A DNA stretch of 64,000 bases from CAVQBP01 sp963848195. Lineage in GTDB: Bacteria > Bacteroidota > Ignavibacteria > Ignavibacteriales > Ignavibacteriaceae. Shown here in pieces: positions 53,344-61,322 of this stretch (position 1 is the stretch's first letter; each line of letters opens with the position of its first letter). The position numbers and the translations under genes were made by a program. A model generated the notes under the pieces. That model was not told the DNA's origin. It saw only the letters and a program-made list of their open reading frames with translations, and searched no databases. The stretch spans positions 62,001 to 126,000 of the forward strand of contig CAWKCY010000019.1 of the NCBI GenBank assembly GCA_963848195.1. Direction: 5' to 3'.

Positions 53344-54327
53344 ATGCCGGTAATAAAGAATAAACCTCCAAATGGAGAAAAAAATAATCTAAAAAATTTT
53401 CCGGATATATTAGAAAAAGACGGTCTGGAAGAAGAATTAGAAAGTTATTGTAAATCAGCAGTAGATAAAATCAAATTTACAATTATTATTAAACCTGCTT
53501 TAATCTCTTTTGCCGCTTTACTTATCTCATTCTTCTTAGACCTTTCTTATGTTCCTCTTTTAGGAAATATTTCGGTTAAACTAGCGACTGAACTTTTTCC
53601 AGCCTGGAAACCTTCAGAAGCGGTAATTGCACCTTATAGTTTCTGGTGGATGCCGGTTTTAGTTTATATTTTCTTTCTTTTTCTTTCTTTCTTAGCATAT
53701 TCTAAATTAAAAATGGAAATCGTTCGTACTCCGGCATCCGAGACAATTGACCGGATAATTACTTCCTATACTACTGTAGTTGATAGTATATCTACAGCGT
53801 TACCTCTTATTGGCGCAGCTATATTGTTAATTAGTATAAAATTGGGTGAAGAAGTATTCTTAGGATTATCTGTCCCTTTTGAAGTAAAGGCATTAATAGT
53901 TCTCGCAATTGGAAAATTATTTGAACCTGTATTAGACCAGCTCAGTGTCGAATTTCAAAACGTTGTAAACCATGTTAAAGATATAAAAGACAGGTATTTT
54001 TCACGTCTGCAGATAGAAAATTCCAGAAATATTCTAAAACAGATAAGCGGAACTGAGATTAAATCTCCCGAAATTACATTAAAGGACCTCGAACAATACA
54101 GGATTTTATTAGAGAATACCGGCCGCCTTAGTGAAACAATCCTAAATAATTTCAACCAGATAAACTTAGTGCTTGAAAAGATTAACGGCTCTCAAAATAT
54201 TAGCACTCAAAAAATTGATGAACTAAAATCACTGGCAGAGTCTATTTCCAAGGCTTCTAATTCCTTAGGTGATGAAAAAACATTACTTGGTTTAAAACAT
54301 CTCGAAAATATTGTAATAAAGAAGTGA
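53344..54327 (+). CDS. GldL-like inner-membrane motor protein (inferred)
   Basis: A 327-residue protein with four transmembrane helices (about 49-70, 100-123, 147-168 and 181-199) and a C-terminal cytoplasmic coiled coil. The third and fourth helices, LPLIGAAILLISIKLGEE then LIVLAIGKLFEPVLDQL, resemble the GldL transmembrane hairpin of Bacteroidota, in particular the GAA-x-K start and the final FEP. GldL forms the stator of the type IX secretion/gliding motor. The first two helices are extra. The frame opens at TTG 53323, but GAGGATTTA precedes ATG 53344, so I choose that. It heads a four-gene operon. Similarity is by eye and needs a profile test. Confidence 0.6.
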   Translation: MPVIKNKPPNGEKNNLKNFPDILEKDGLEEELESYCKSAVDKIKFTIIIKPALISFAALLISFFLDLSYVPLLGNISVKLATELFPAWKPSEAVIAPYSFWWMPVLVYIFFLFLSFLAYSKLKMEIVRTPASETIDRIITSYTTVVDSISTALPLIGAAILLISIKLGEEVFLGLSVPFEVKALIVLAIGKLFEPVLDQLSVEFQNVVNHVKDIKDRYFSRLQIENSRNILKQISGTEIKSPEITLKDLEQYRILLENTGRLSETILNNFNQINLVLEKINGSQNISTQKIDELKSLAESISKASNSLGDEKTLLGLKHLENIVIKK

Positions 54328-54337
54328 GTTTTTCACA

Positions 54338-55294
54338 ATGATAAAAAAGGAACGGGACAGCAAATTTATAATATATCAGGTCCTTTACATTTTTGTTTTA
54401 ACAGTATTAGCTCTAAAAGGTGCTGATCTGGATCTAAACAAAGTAGTGTTGAGTAAAGAAGCTGTTAAGAAAAGTGTACGAGATTCACTTGTTACAATTA
54501 TTGATTCACTTTATGCAAAAGGTATCAATTTTGATATAAATATTAAAGAAAATATCGAAGAACAAAATGTTGAATTAAAGCAAAAGCTCACTTCCATGAA
54601 GAAAGAGTTATCAGTACTAACAACTAAGATGAAAGAAATTCCTCCTGAAGTGAAAGAGCCGCCGAAAGAAGAGCCTGTCAAAGAACAGACAAAAATGCAG
54701 TCTCCTTTATCAATCAGCCAAACATTTATACAGTATACCTGGAACATAGCAAAAAACCAGGGCAATGTACCTTCCGAAATATATGATCCGCAAAATTTAA
54801 ATCAACCGCTAGTTGTTATACCACCTGGAGAAGAAAAAAAATTCGATTTGACGGATCAGAAAGAAGTAATTATTAAATTCGGAAGCCAGGAACAACGGAT
54901 ACAGGTTTTGCCGAATAAACCTCCTGATGTGAAAATAGAGCGTGTCACTACAAAAATGAATTCATCCGATATTTATGTACAAGATTTACAAAGAATAACT
55001 GTTTTTAAAGTAACTATAATAGATGAAAGGCCTGATCAATTAAAAGTTAATCATTCGGGACCCATATCTGTTTCCAAACCGGAGAAGGACAGTAAAGGGA
55101 ATCTTGTTTACAATGTTTCGTTAAATATTGCCCCGACTGAAAGTAGATTTGATCAATGGCTTGACAGAAATAGGACTCTCAGGGAAGCTGACGGCAGATA
55201 CAAAGTAAATTTCTTTTTTACAATTGTTGACGAAAAATCAAAAGATAGAGTCCAGGTAGGGGATTCCTTCTACTTTACTGATTTTTCCAGGTAA
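54338..55294 (+). CDS. GldM-like single-span periplasmic protein (inferred)
   Basis: A 318-residue protein. A short basic cytoplasmic start is followed by one helix (YQVLYIFVLTVLALKGADLD, about 13-32) that resembles the GldM anchor (LMYLV-x-LALN). A periplasmic coiled coil (residues 40-100) and a Pro/Glu/Lys linker follow. The last 150 residues look like beta-rich Ig-like domains (VIKFGSQEQRIQVLP, YKVNFFFTIVDEKSKD). GldM has four such domains in about 500 residues, so this is a compact relative. It starts 10 nt after the GldL-like gene. Together they suggest a proton-powered inner-membrane motor reaching the outer membrane. Confidence 0.6.
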   Translation: MIKKERDSKFIIYQVLYIFVLTVLALKGADLDLNKVVLSKEAVKKSVRDSLVTIIDSLYAKGINFDINIKENIEEQNVELKQKLTSMKKELSVLTTKMKEIPPEVKEPPKEEPVKEQTKMQSPLSISQTFIQYTWNIAKNQGNVPSEIYDPQNLNQPLVVIPPGEEKKFDLTDQKEVIIKFGSQEQRIQVLPNKPPDVKIERVTTKMNSSDIYVQDLQRITVFKVTIIDERPDQLKVNHSGPISVSKPEKDSKGNLVYNVSLNIAPTESRFDQWLDRNRTLREADGRYKVNFFFTIVDEKSKDRVQVGDSFYFTDFSR

Positions 55295-55312
55295 TTTATA
55301 AAAATCGCTTGA

Positions 55313-56440
55313 ATGAAAAATTATCACTTATTTATTCTTTTTCTTATTTTATTCTTGAATGCAGCATTTGGACAGGAAGAAGAACCTGTTCAATACTACC
55401 AAATGGAGCCTTTTAATGACAGTTTATTTGTTGAAATTCAGCAGGAAGTTTTTATTGATCCACCTGATCCAAAAGCAGAAATAATAGTTGACTTAAGAGA
55501 TCCAAATAATCAGACTATTTCTATTAAAGGTACACTCTATCCTTTCCTAGCATTTACAGCTGAAACAAGGGCTAAGATTCAAACTTATCCTTTTAAAATA
55601 AATCTTGAACATCAAATTAATTACGGCAGTATCTTCACCGAAGTTGTGAGGAAATTAAATTTGAGTAAAATAGCGGCGCCTCCGAGCTTATACCAGATCT
55701 CTCCGACTCTTTGTTATATAAATCCCTATTTTCAAATCTTCGGAGGAGAAAGATTAGGTATGCCGATAAAACACGACTTTGGTATTTCTTTTGGAATAGG
55801 AACACCATACTCGGGTTCAATCGAAACTAATTGGGTTGAATTTAATCTTCACCTTTTAGGATTTAAGATCGGAGCCTTCAGTTCCGCAGATGGAATTACT
55901 GACTTATCGAGCAAAGAAAACCGTTTTAATAACCTCTATGTTTCCGGATTGGGTTTCCAATTAGGCTACGTTATTCCTCTTGGAAACTTTTTCGAATTTA
56001 GTTATCAGAGTCTTTTCAAAAAACCTAATGATTTCGTAATCGAATACTATCTTGGGAAAGATACAGTTGGATACCGGCCAAAAATCCTTAAAAAGGATTA
56101 CTTTAGCTGGGAATTAAGATATCCTATAAGCATATTAGGGTCTACAAGAAGTAAATTTTACATTGCAAATTTTGTAGGAGAATTGCATTTTGGCTTTATA
56201 GGAAGAGAATTATCTTTAGGAGGCAGTACTTTCGATTTCAGATTTGATGCGATGACTCATAGTGATGAGAGGTTACCACAATACTTGTTTGAAATTCTGA
56301 TACAAAGAATATTTGATAAATGGGCCTTTAGTGCATTTGCCGTAGGACCTTCTTTTATATGTTCAACAACCAGATCGGGTGGATTCGGTATTACAACTGT
56401 CTTTGTTAATGCAAGAATTAAGTTAGGGACATCATTGTAA
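55313..56440 (+). CDS. Secreted protein, probable outer-membrane barrel, paralog 1
   Basis: A 375-residue protein with a signal peptide (HLFILFLILFLNAAFG, cleaved before QEEEPVQ). An N-terminal domain of about 70 residues (VFIDPPDPKAEIIVDLRDPN) precedes strand-rich sequence with many Tyr, Phe and Gly (ISFGIGTPYSGSIETNWVEF; LGGSTFDFRFDAM) and ends in an aromatic-poor LGTSL. The layout fits a periplasmic plug plus barrel. It starts 18 nt after the GldM-like gene. It and the next gene are tandem duplicates. Function unknown; by position it is the outer-membrane side of the motor. Confidence 0.7.
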   Translation: MKNYHLFILFLILFLNAAFGQEEEPVQYYQMEPFNDSLFVEIQQEVFIDPPDPKAEIIVDLRDPNNQTISIKGTLYPFLAFTAETRAKIQTYPFKINLEHQINYGSIFTEVVRKLNLSKIAAPPSLYQISPTLCYINPYFQIFGGERLGMPIKHDFGISFGIGTPYSGSIETNWVEFNLHLLGFKIGAFSSADGITDLSSKENRFNNLYVSGLGFQLGYVIPLGNFFEFSYQSLFKKPNDFVIEYYLGKDTVGYRPKILKKDYFSWELRYPISILGSTRSKFYIANFVGELHFGFIGRELSLGGSTFDFRFDAMTHSDERLPQYLFEILIQRIFDKWAFSAFAVGPSFICSTTRSGGFGITTVFVNARIKLGTSL

Positions 56441-56498
56441 TAAAATTATTTCATAATTAGGTTTATTCATAAAAAAAATTTTAATAGGATACTTATTA

Positions 56499-57632
56499 AT
56501 GCCAAAAGGGAAAGTGTTTTTTAGCTTTTTCATTATCTTTATCTTCTTTACAGGTAAATATATAATGGCACAGGAAGAAGAACCGGTATTGTACTTTCAA
56601 ATGGAACCTTTAGATGATAGTCTCTTTGTACATATACAGCTGGAAGTATTTATTGACCCTCCGGATCCAAAAGCAGAGATAATAGTAGATTTGCGGGATC
56701 CGAATAATCAAACTGTTTCAATAAAAAGTACATTATATCCTTTCCTAGCATTCAAACCTGAAACAAGGGCTAAAATTCAAACTTATCCATTTAAAATAAA
56801 TTTAGAAGAGAATATTACATACACAAGTGTATTTACAAGAGTTATTGACAGATTAAATCTGGGAAAAGTTTTTGCTCCTCCAACATATTATCAGATTTCA
56901 CCAACCCTAGGTTATATAAATCCATTTTTTCAATTGTTCGGCAGCGAAAGGTTTGGCTTGCCTATTAAAAATGATTTAGGACTTTCATTCGGGATTGGAA
57001 CACCATACTCCGGACCTCTTGAAACTAATTTTTTAGAGGCACGATTTCATATACTTGGATTTTATGTGGGTGGATTTACTCATAATGATGCATTTACAAA
57101 TATTAAACAACAGAATAACCATAATAACCTTTATGTTACAAATGGCTATGAATTCGGATATGTTATTCCTTTCGGCAATTTCTTTGAAGTGAGCTATTTA
57201 GATGTAACCGATAGACCAACGGAAGAAGTGCTTGCAGGTTATATAGAGAATGATACAAAGAATTATCATGTAAAAATTCCTCAGGGTTCTTTTTTTAATT
57301 GGGAATTGCGCTATCCTTTTGGCTTTCTGGGTTCCACAAGAGGGAAAGCGTATGTTGCAAACTATCTCAATGAACTGCACATTGGATATACAGGGAGGGA
57401 ACTTTCCATGGCGGGCAGTACGTTTGATTTTAGGTTTGATGCCATGGTGCATAGTGATATTCGCCAGCCTCAATATATCTTCGATATTCTTATACAAAAA
57501 ATAGCAGAGGCATGGGGGTTCAGCGCTTTTGCAATGGGTCCCTCATTTATTCTAAGTAAAACAAATACAGGAGATTTCGGTATTATTTCTGTATTTATCA
57601 ATATCAGAATAAAAGTTGGAACATCCTTGTAG
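56499..57632 (+). CDS. Secreted protein, probable outer-membrane barrel, paralog 2
   Basis: A 377-residue homolog of the preceding gene, colinear over its length. Near-identical blocks are EVFIDPPDPKAEIIVDLRDP, TRAKIQTYPFKINLE and FDFRFDAMVHSD (SD in both). By eye they are more than half identical overall, highest in the N-terminal domain and at the end. The signal peptide ends near GKYIMAQEEEP. Divergence is greatest in the central loops, such as after GGFTHNDAFTN. It converges on the pgl gene with a 1-nt gap. This is probably an old tandem duplication giving two outer-membrane partners or alternates. Confidence 0.7.
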   Translation: MPKGKVFFSFFIIFIFFTGKYIMAQEEEPVLYFQMEPLDDSLFVHIQLEVFIDPPDPKAEIIVDLRDPNNQTVSIKSTLYPFLAFKPETRAKIQTYPFKINLEENITYTSVFTRVIDRLNLGKVFAPPTYYQISPTLGYINPFFQLFGSERFGLPIKNDLGLSFGIGTPYSGPLETNFLEARFHILGFYVGGFTHNDAFTNIKQQNNHNNLYVTNGYEFGYVIPFGNFFEVSYLDVTDRPTEEVLAGYIENDTKNYHVKIPQGSFFNWELRYPFGFLGSTRGKAYVANYLNELHIGYTGRELSMAGSTFDFRFDAMVHSDIRQPQYIFDILIQKIAEAWGFSAFAMGPSFILSKTNTGDFGIISVFINIRIKVGTSL

Positions 57633-57633
57633 A

Positions 57634-58383
57634 TTATAAATATATAGCTGCTTCTTCATCAATCCACCATTCTGAAATACCCATAAAATTATTGATTTGC
57701 GATGCCGGGTAATTTTTGCCTGAAGGTTTTTGATTGATTATCTCTGAAAGAGGTTTCGATTTTTTGCTGCCGGTTACCAAAAAGATTATTTGTTCTGAAT
57801 TACAAATTACTTCTCTTGTCAGTGATATTCTTTTTTGAATGGCAATTCTGTTTTTTGAAGTTATAGATTTTTCTGCTACTCCACAGATACCCTGAGCTAC
57901 TGCATATAATTTTTGTCCCGGAAGTAAAGATGCTGTATGTCCATCTTCACCCATGCCTAATAAAATGCTGTCAAATTTAGGCAGTCCTCTTTTTACAGGC
58001 ACATAATTTTTAACTTCATCTGCATATCTCAATGATTCTTCCTTAGGATTTACTTCTCCTTTTATTCTGTGGACATTTCCGTCAGGGATAGCAATTTTAT
58101 CGAGTAAAAGATTTTTGGCCATTCCGTAATTACTTTCAGCATCATCTGGCGGTACACATCTCTCATCTCCCCAAAATAAGTGAATGATTTCCCATTTTAT
58201 ATCTTTAGCAAATGGAGCTTCAGCGAGTATTTTAAATAATATTTTGGGGGTACTCCCTCCGGACAGAGATAGGTAAAAATTTTCTTTAACCTTATATTTT
58301 TCGTTTATATCCTTCCTGAGCTTTACAGCTAATTCTTCTGCTAAAGCTTGAGGGGTTTTGAATTTTCTTATTCTTCTTTCCAC
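57634..58383 (-). CDS. pgl: 6-phosphogluconolactonase
   Basis: A 249-residue Pgl of the NagB-like fold, hydrolysing 6-phosphogluconolactone in the oxidative pentose phosphate path. Motifs are LSLSGGSTPKILFKIL near residue 43, FWGDERCVPPDDAESNY near 90-106 and LLGMGEDGHTASLLPG near 140-155. The length is normal. Its stop nearly touches that of the convergent barrel gene. Glucose-6-phosphate dehydrogenase is not in the window. Confidence 0.92.
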   Translation of the reverse strand: MERRIRKFKTPQALAEELAVKLRKDINEKYKVKENFYLSLSGGSTPKILFKILAEAPFAKDIKWEIIHLFWGDERCVPPDDAESNYGMAKNLLLDKIAIPDGNVHRIKGEVNPKEESLRYADEVKNYVPVKRGLPKFDSILLGMGEDGHTASLLPGQKLYAVAQGICGVAEKSITSKNRIAIQKRISLTREVICNSEQIIFLVTGSKKSKPLSEIINQKPSGKNYPASQINNFMGISEWWIDEEAAIYL

Positions 58384-58489
58384 TACTTGCCTTTGTATTA
58401 GAATTTGTCAGTGAATAAATAATTTAATTTTTTATTTGTTTAACTTATCTAAATAAAAAATAATTATTTTATACCTCACTGAAGTTGAT

Positions 58490-59254
58490 ATGAAACAATC
58501 ACTTATACTCTGGATCGGGTCTTTTGTTATCGCCTTTTTATTTGCCTTCTGGAACAGGTTCTCTTCGCCAGAATATCCAATCACCGGTTCCTTTGGAATT
58601 GATATGAAAAGTGTAACATATAAATTCGATAAGGTTTATCGGGGAAATGATGATTATAAAATCATTATTAAAACAGAAACTGATACTTTAAATGGGTTGA
58701 TATTATGGAGGGAAAAAGGGAGCAGTGCAGGATGGAATGTCTCAAGGATGAAATTTTCCGATAAAATGCTTTTAGGTAAGATACCGCATCAGCCACCTTC
58801 TACAGTAATTGAATATAGGGTAAAGGTATGGTTGAATAAGAATGTACATTATCTACCTCAAACGAGCAATGTAGTTTTGAAATATTTCAACAAAGTTCCA
58901 TCATCAATTATGGGTTTTTACTACTTTTTTTTATACCTCGCTTTAATATTTAGTGTAAGAACTGGCCTGGATTATTTTAATGAAAATCAAAAGATTAAAA
59001 AGCTTTCTCTATTTACAATTATGCTATGGATTTCGAATGTTATGATATTCAATCCGGTAAAGCATTCATATGAACTAAGTACCCGAATAGGAACAACAAT
59101 ACTTCCAATTACAGAACTTTTTGACTTCAATCATTTACTTCTACTTATAATTTGGATTTTAGGGATTATTTTATTTTTCAATTTAAATAATTACAAAAAA
59201 TGGGCTCTATTTATTGCAGGAGTCACTCTGATTGCTTTTTTATTTGTGAAATAA
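58490..59254 (+). CDS. Membrane protein with extracytoplasmic beta domain
   Basis: A 254-residue protein. One N-terminal helix (residues 5-22) is followed by about 120 residues of beta-rich sequence outside the membrane (ITGSFGIDMKSVTYKFDKVY, VIEYRVKVWLN). Four further helices close the chain (FYYFFLYLALIFSV, SLFTIMLWISNVMIF, LLLLIIWILGIILFF, WALFIAGVTLIAFLF). It is not a family I recognise. It is divergent from pgl and stands alone. Confidence 0.6.
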   Translation: MKQSLILWIGSFVIAFLFAFWNRFSSPEYPITGSFGIDMKSVTYKFDKVYRGNDDYKIIIKTETDTLNGLILWREKGSSAGWNVSRMKFSDKMLLGKIPHQPPSTVIEYRVKVWLNKNVHYLPQTSNVVLKYFNKVPSSIMGFYYFFLYLALIFSVRTGLDYFNENQKIKKLSLFTIMLWISNVMIFNPVKHSYELSTRIGTTILPITELFDFNHLLLLIIWILGIILFFNLNNYKKWALFIAGVTLIAFLFVK

Positions 59255-59302
59255 GCCTTGGTGGCAATTAAAAGCTTCGAAAATAGAAAAAATTAGAGTA
59301 AT

Positions 59303-59357
59303 AGCCACAAAGGCACTAAGGACACGAAGGAGCACTAAGTCAAAGGTCAAAAGTCAA
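59303..59357. repeat. Degenerate CAC(T/G)AAGG-type spacer repeat
   Basis: GCCACAAAGGCACTAAGGAC then ACGAAGGAGCACTAAG, followed by GTCAAAGGTCAAAAGTCAAA. The short direct units CACTAAG, CACGAAG and CACTAAG are spaced 9-10 bp. Similar sequences are common dispersed spacer repeats in this group. A further GGCACAAAGTTACACAAAG lies at 59402-59420. Confidence 0.5.
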
Positions 59358-59507
59358 AACAGGAAACGAGCAACATAATGACACTAACTTTAAACATATA
59401 AGGCACAAAGTTACACAAAGTACTTTTTGGTCACCCTCGTTTTATTGACAATGGTAACAATACATTTACCATGTTGTCTGGTTCGAGCTCATTGTTTTAA
59501 TGCCTCT

Positions 59508-59534
59508 TTTGCGAAACGGAGTTTCGCGTTACAT
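59508..59534. repeat. Repeated 3'-end hairpin, copy 2
   Basis: TTTGCGAAACGGAGTTTCGC then GTTACAT, identical to copy 1 at 25008-25034 except for one base in the loop. It lies 4 nt beyond the stop of the inositol-monophosphatase-family gene, in the same relation as copy 1 to its gene. Confidence 0.6.
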
Positions 59535-59537
59535 ACA

Positions 59538-60299
59538 TTAATTTAAGATATTGATTACTTCGTTATGGATATTATTTGAAGATGCGATTATGCTGTTGCC
59601 TTTAACCGGATCATGGCCATGATAATCAGTAATAGTACCTCCTGCCCCTTTAATGATAGGAATTAAAGCGGCAGTATCCCAGAGATTCATTATCGGATCG
59701 AGCTTTATATCGGCAAAACCTGTTGCTACTAAATAATATCCGTAACAATCCCCCCAGCCTCTTACAAACCTTACTTTTTTTATTAGCTGATGAAATTTAT
59801 TTATATCCTGATATTTTTCAATATTTGGATAATCTGTTATTAATAGAACTGCATTGGAAAGACTATCACAATTTCTTACTTGAACCTTTTGCCCGTTTAA
59901 TTCTGCAGAAGAATTATCTCCTATTAAAAATTCATTCAAGATAGGATGATTTATTACTCCAAGTATAGGTTCACCGTTTCTCAGCAGGCCAATCAGTGTT
60001 CCAAAGGATATTGCACCACAAATAAAGCTGACAGTACCATCGATCGGGTCTAAAATCCATTTATATTCGGCATCATCATTATATGAAGCAAATTCCTCAC
60101 CGATTATCCCATGATCGGGAAATTCCTTCATAATCTCATTCCTCATAAGTTCTTCTGCCTTTTTATCGGCAATTGTTACCGGTGAAGCATCACTTTTTGA
60201 ATCAACGATAATTTTAGTTCGAAAATAACTTCTGATTATATTTCCGCTAATTTCAGCCAAATGTTTAGTGAATAGTTTTAATTCTTTTATATTCTCCAT
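59538..60299 (-). CDS. Inositol monophosphatase family protein (histidinol-phosphatase-like)
   Basis: A 253-residue Mg-dependent sugar phosphatase. The metal sites are GEEFASYNDDAEYKWILDPI, leading into the DPIDGTVSFI motif near residues 83-92, and LWDTAALIPIIKGAGG near 205-221. The FxxxPxFG-like segment reads FICGAISFGTLIGL. The short loops and GWGDCYGYYLVATGFAD match the HisN-type histidinol-phosphatase group more than classical inositol monophosphatase, but the substrate is not certain. No his genes are near. Confidence 0.8.
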   Translation of the reverse strand: MENIKELKLFTKHLAEISGNIIRSYFRTKIIVDSKSDASPVTIADKKAEELMRNEIMKEFPDHGIIGEEFASYNDDAEYKWILDPIDGTVSFICGAISFGTLIGLLRNGEPILGVINHPILNEFLIGDNSSAELNGQKVQVRNCDSLSNAVLLITDYPNIEKYQDINKFHQLIKKVRFVRGWGDCYGYYLVATGFADIKLDPIMNLWDTAALIPIIKGAGGTITDYHGHDPVKGNSIIASSNNIHNEVINILN

Positions 60300-60768
60300 T
60301 TATAATCCCGTATTAAATAATTTGTATTATAAAATTAATTTTATATTTAAATATTGACAAATCATTACCTTTACTATAATAAGCTTATTGATTTAATTAT
60401 TAGACATAAAGACTTTCCGATAGTATATCACCCCGATGGGGTTTTGATTTTTGTGTTTATTTATTCTAGTTAATAATATTTCACACCTAAAGGTGTTCTT
60501 TCTATGAGATACCGGATGGTGCGTTTAGCGGAACATGTTTACATTACATCAGTTATAAACGCACGTCACACAATAATAGTTATTAGAAAGATGACATCTT
60601 TATTTTCTGAATTAAAGTTTTATCTGACTTACATTTTAATCAAAAATTGAAGATAATTATTCTTATTAAAGATGTCATCTTTACATATGCGTAACATCAG
60701 ATATTAATTAAAAAATAATTATTTTTATTCCGTAAAATTTACAAATTATAGACTTTACAAATTATCGA
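60300..60768. other. Intergenic region with hairpins and repeat element
   Basis: 469 bp. It holds two tight hairpins, ACCCC-GAT-GGGGT (60430-60442) and ACACCT-AA-AGGTGT (60483-60496), then a GC-richer patch with GATACCGGATGGTGCGTTTA, all resembling fragments of REP-like spacers. The 97-bp element copy B follows at 60587. No reading frame is supported. Confidence 0.6.
60587..60683. repeat. 97-bp palindrome-ended element, copy B
   Basis: AAAGATGACATCTTTA at the left and AAAGATGTCATCTTTA at the right, exactly 97 bp as in copy A at 26972. The interior block around 60629-60657 matches copy A at 25 of 29 positions. It lies just upstream of the small orphan gene, whose other end overlaps a third copy. 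Confidence 0.75.
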
Positions 60769-61251
60769 TTGAGAAATATGAATGAATTAGAAGAAAATAT
60801 CGAACCTAAAAGACAGATTGTGTTATTAAAAATGATTTTATTCAATAATTTTTATGCCGAATATCTGCTAAAAATAGAAAGATTTAAGGACAAGATAAAT
60901 TATTCTACTAATCACCTGTACTGGTCAAAATATAACGAACTGCTGGAGTCAAAAAATATTGGGTTCTATGGTTTTAACAAAAATGAATCAATGGAAAAGA
61001 TATTAGGAGATAAACAGTTAAAGCCGTTATTAATAAGTTATATGGCTATAAAAGCTATACTGCAGAATGATAAACGAATTTTTGAAAAGTGGAAGCTATC
61101 ATTTGATAATCTTTCGGAGGAATTATACAACTCGATTTCAGACAATCAATTAATTCCGAAAGATGAGTTAGAAAAGCTGCAAGGATTAATAGGAGAGATT
61201 AATAATCATGAATATAAAGATGACATTTTTATAAAGAAAAATCATCTTTAA
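60769..61251 (+). CDS. Orphan small protein between repeat elements
   Basis: A 160-residue acidic/basic helical protein without signal peptide or membrane segment. It begins MRNMNELEENIEPKRQIVLL and contains aromatic-rich NNFYAEYLLKIERFKD and SYMAIKAILQNDKRIFEKWK. I know no family for it. The last dozen codons (HEYKDDIFIKKNHL) lie inside repeat element C, so the C-terminus may have been created by that insertion. A second ATG (60778) is also possible. The gene is bracketed by elements B and C with outward ends in inverted orientation. Confidence 0.55.
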   Translation: MRNMNELEENIEPKRQIVLLKMILFNNFYAEYLLKIERFKDKINYSTNHLYWSKYNELLESKNIGFYGFNKNESMEKILGDKQLKPLLISYMAIKAILQNDKRIFEKWKLSFDNLSEELYNSISDNQLIPKDELEKLQGLIGEINNHEYKDDIFIKKNHL

Positions 61252-61293
61252 ATTTATATGAGCCTTATTTTAACTTATAAAGATGTCATCTTT
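61216..61293. repeat. Palindrome-ended element, short copy C
   Basis: A 78-bp relative of copies A and B. Its left arm AAAGATGACATTTTT (one mismatch) is inside the end of the orphan gene, and its right arm AAAGATGTCATCTTT is perfect. An extra half-arm ATCATCTTTA lies at 61240. The interior differs from A and B, so this is a diverged or partly deleted copy. Confidence 0.6.
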
Positions 61294-61322
61294 TAATACT
61301 AATTTTTCGTACTTAATTCCAT

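Noticed and set aside
53344..55294. Zorya (ZorA/ZorB) or TolQR/ExbBD pair
   Set aside because: The multi-helix plus single-anchor layout fits, but the helix sequence recalls GldL more, no ZorC/D/E or TonB/TolA neighbour exists, and the second protein lacks the ExbD/MotB-type aspartate in its helix.
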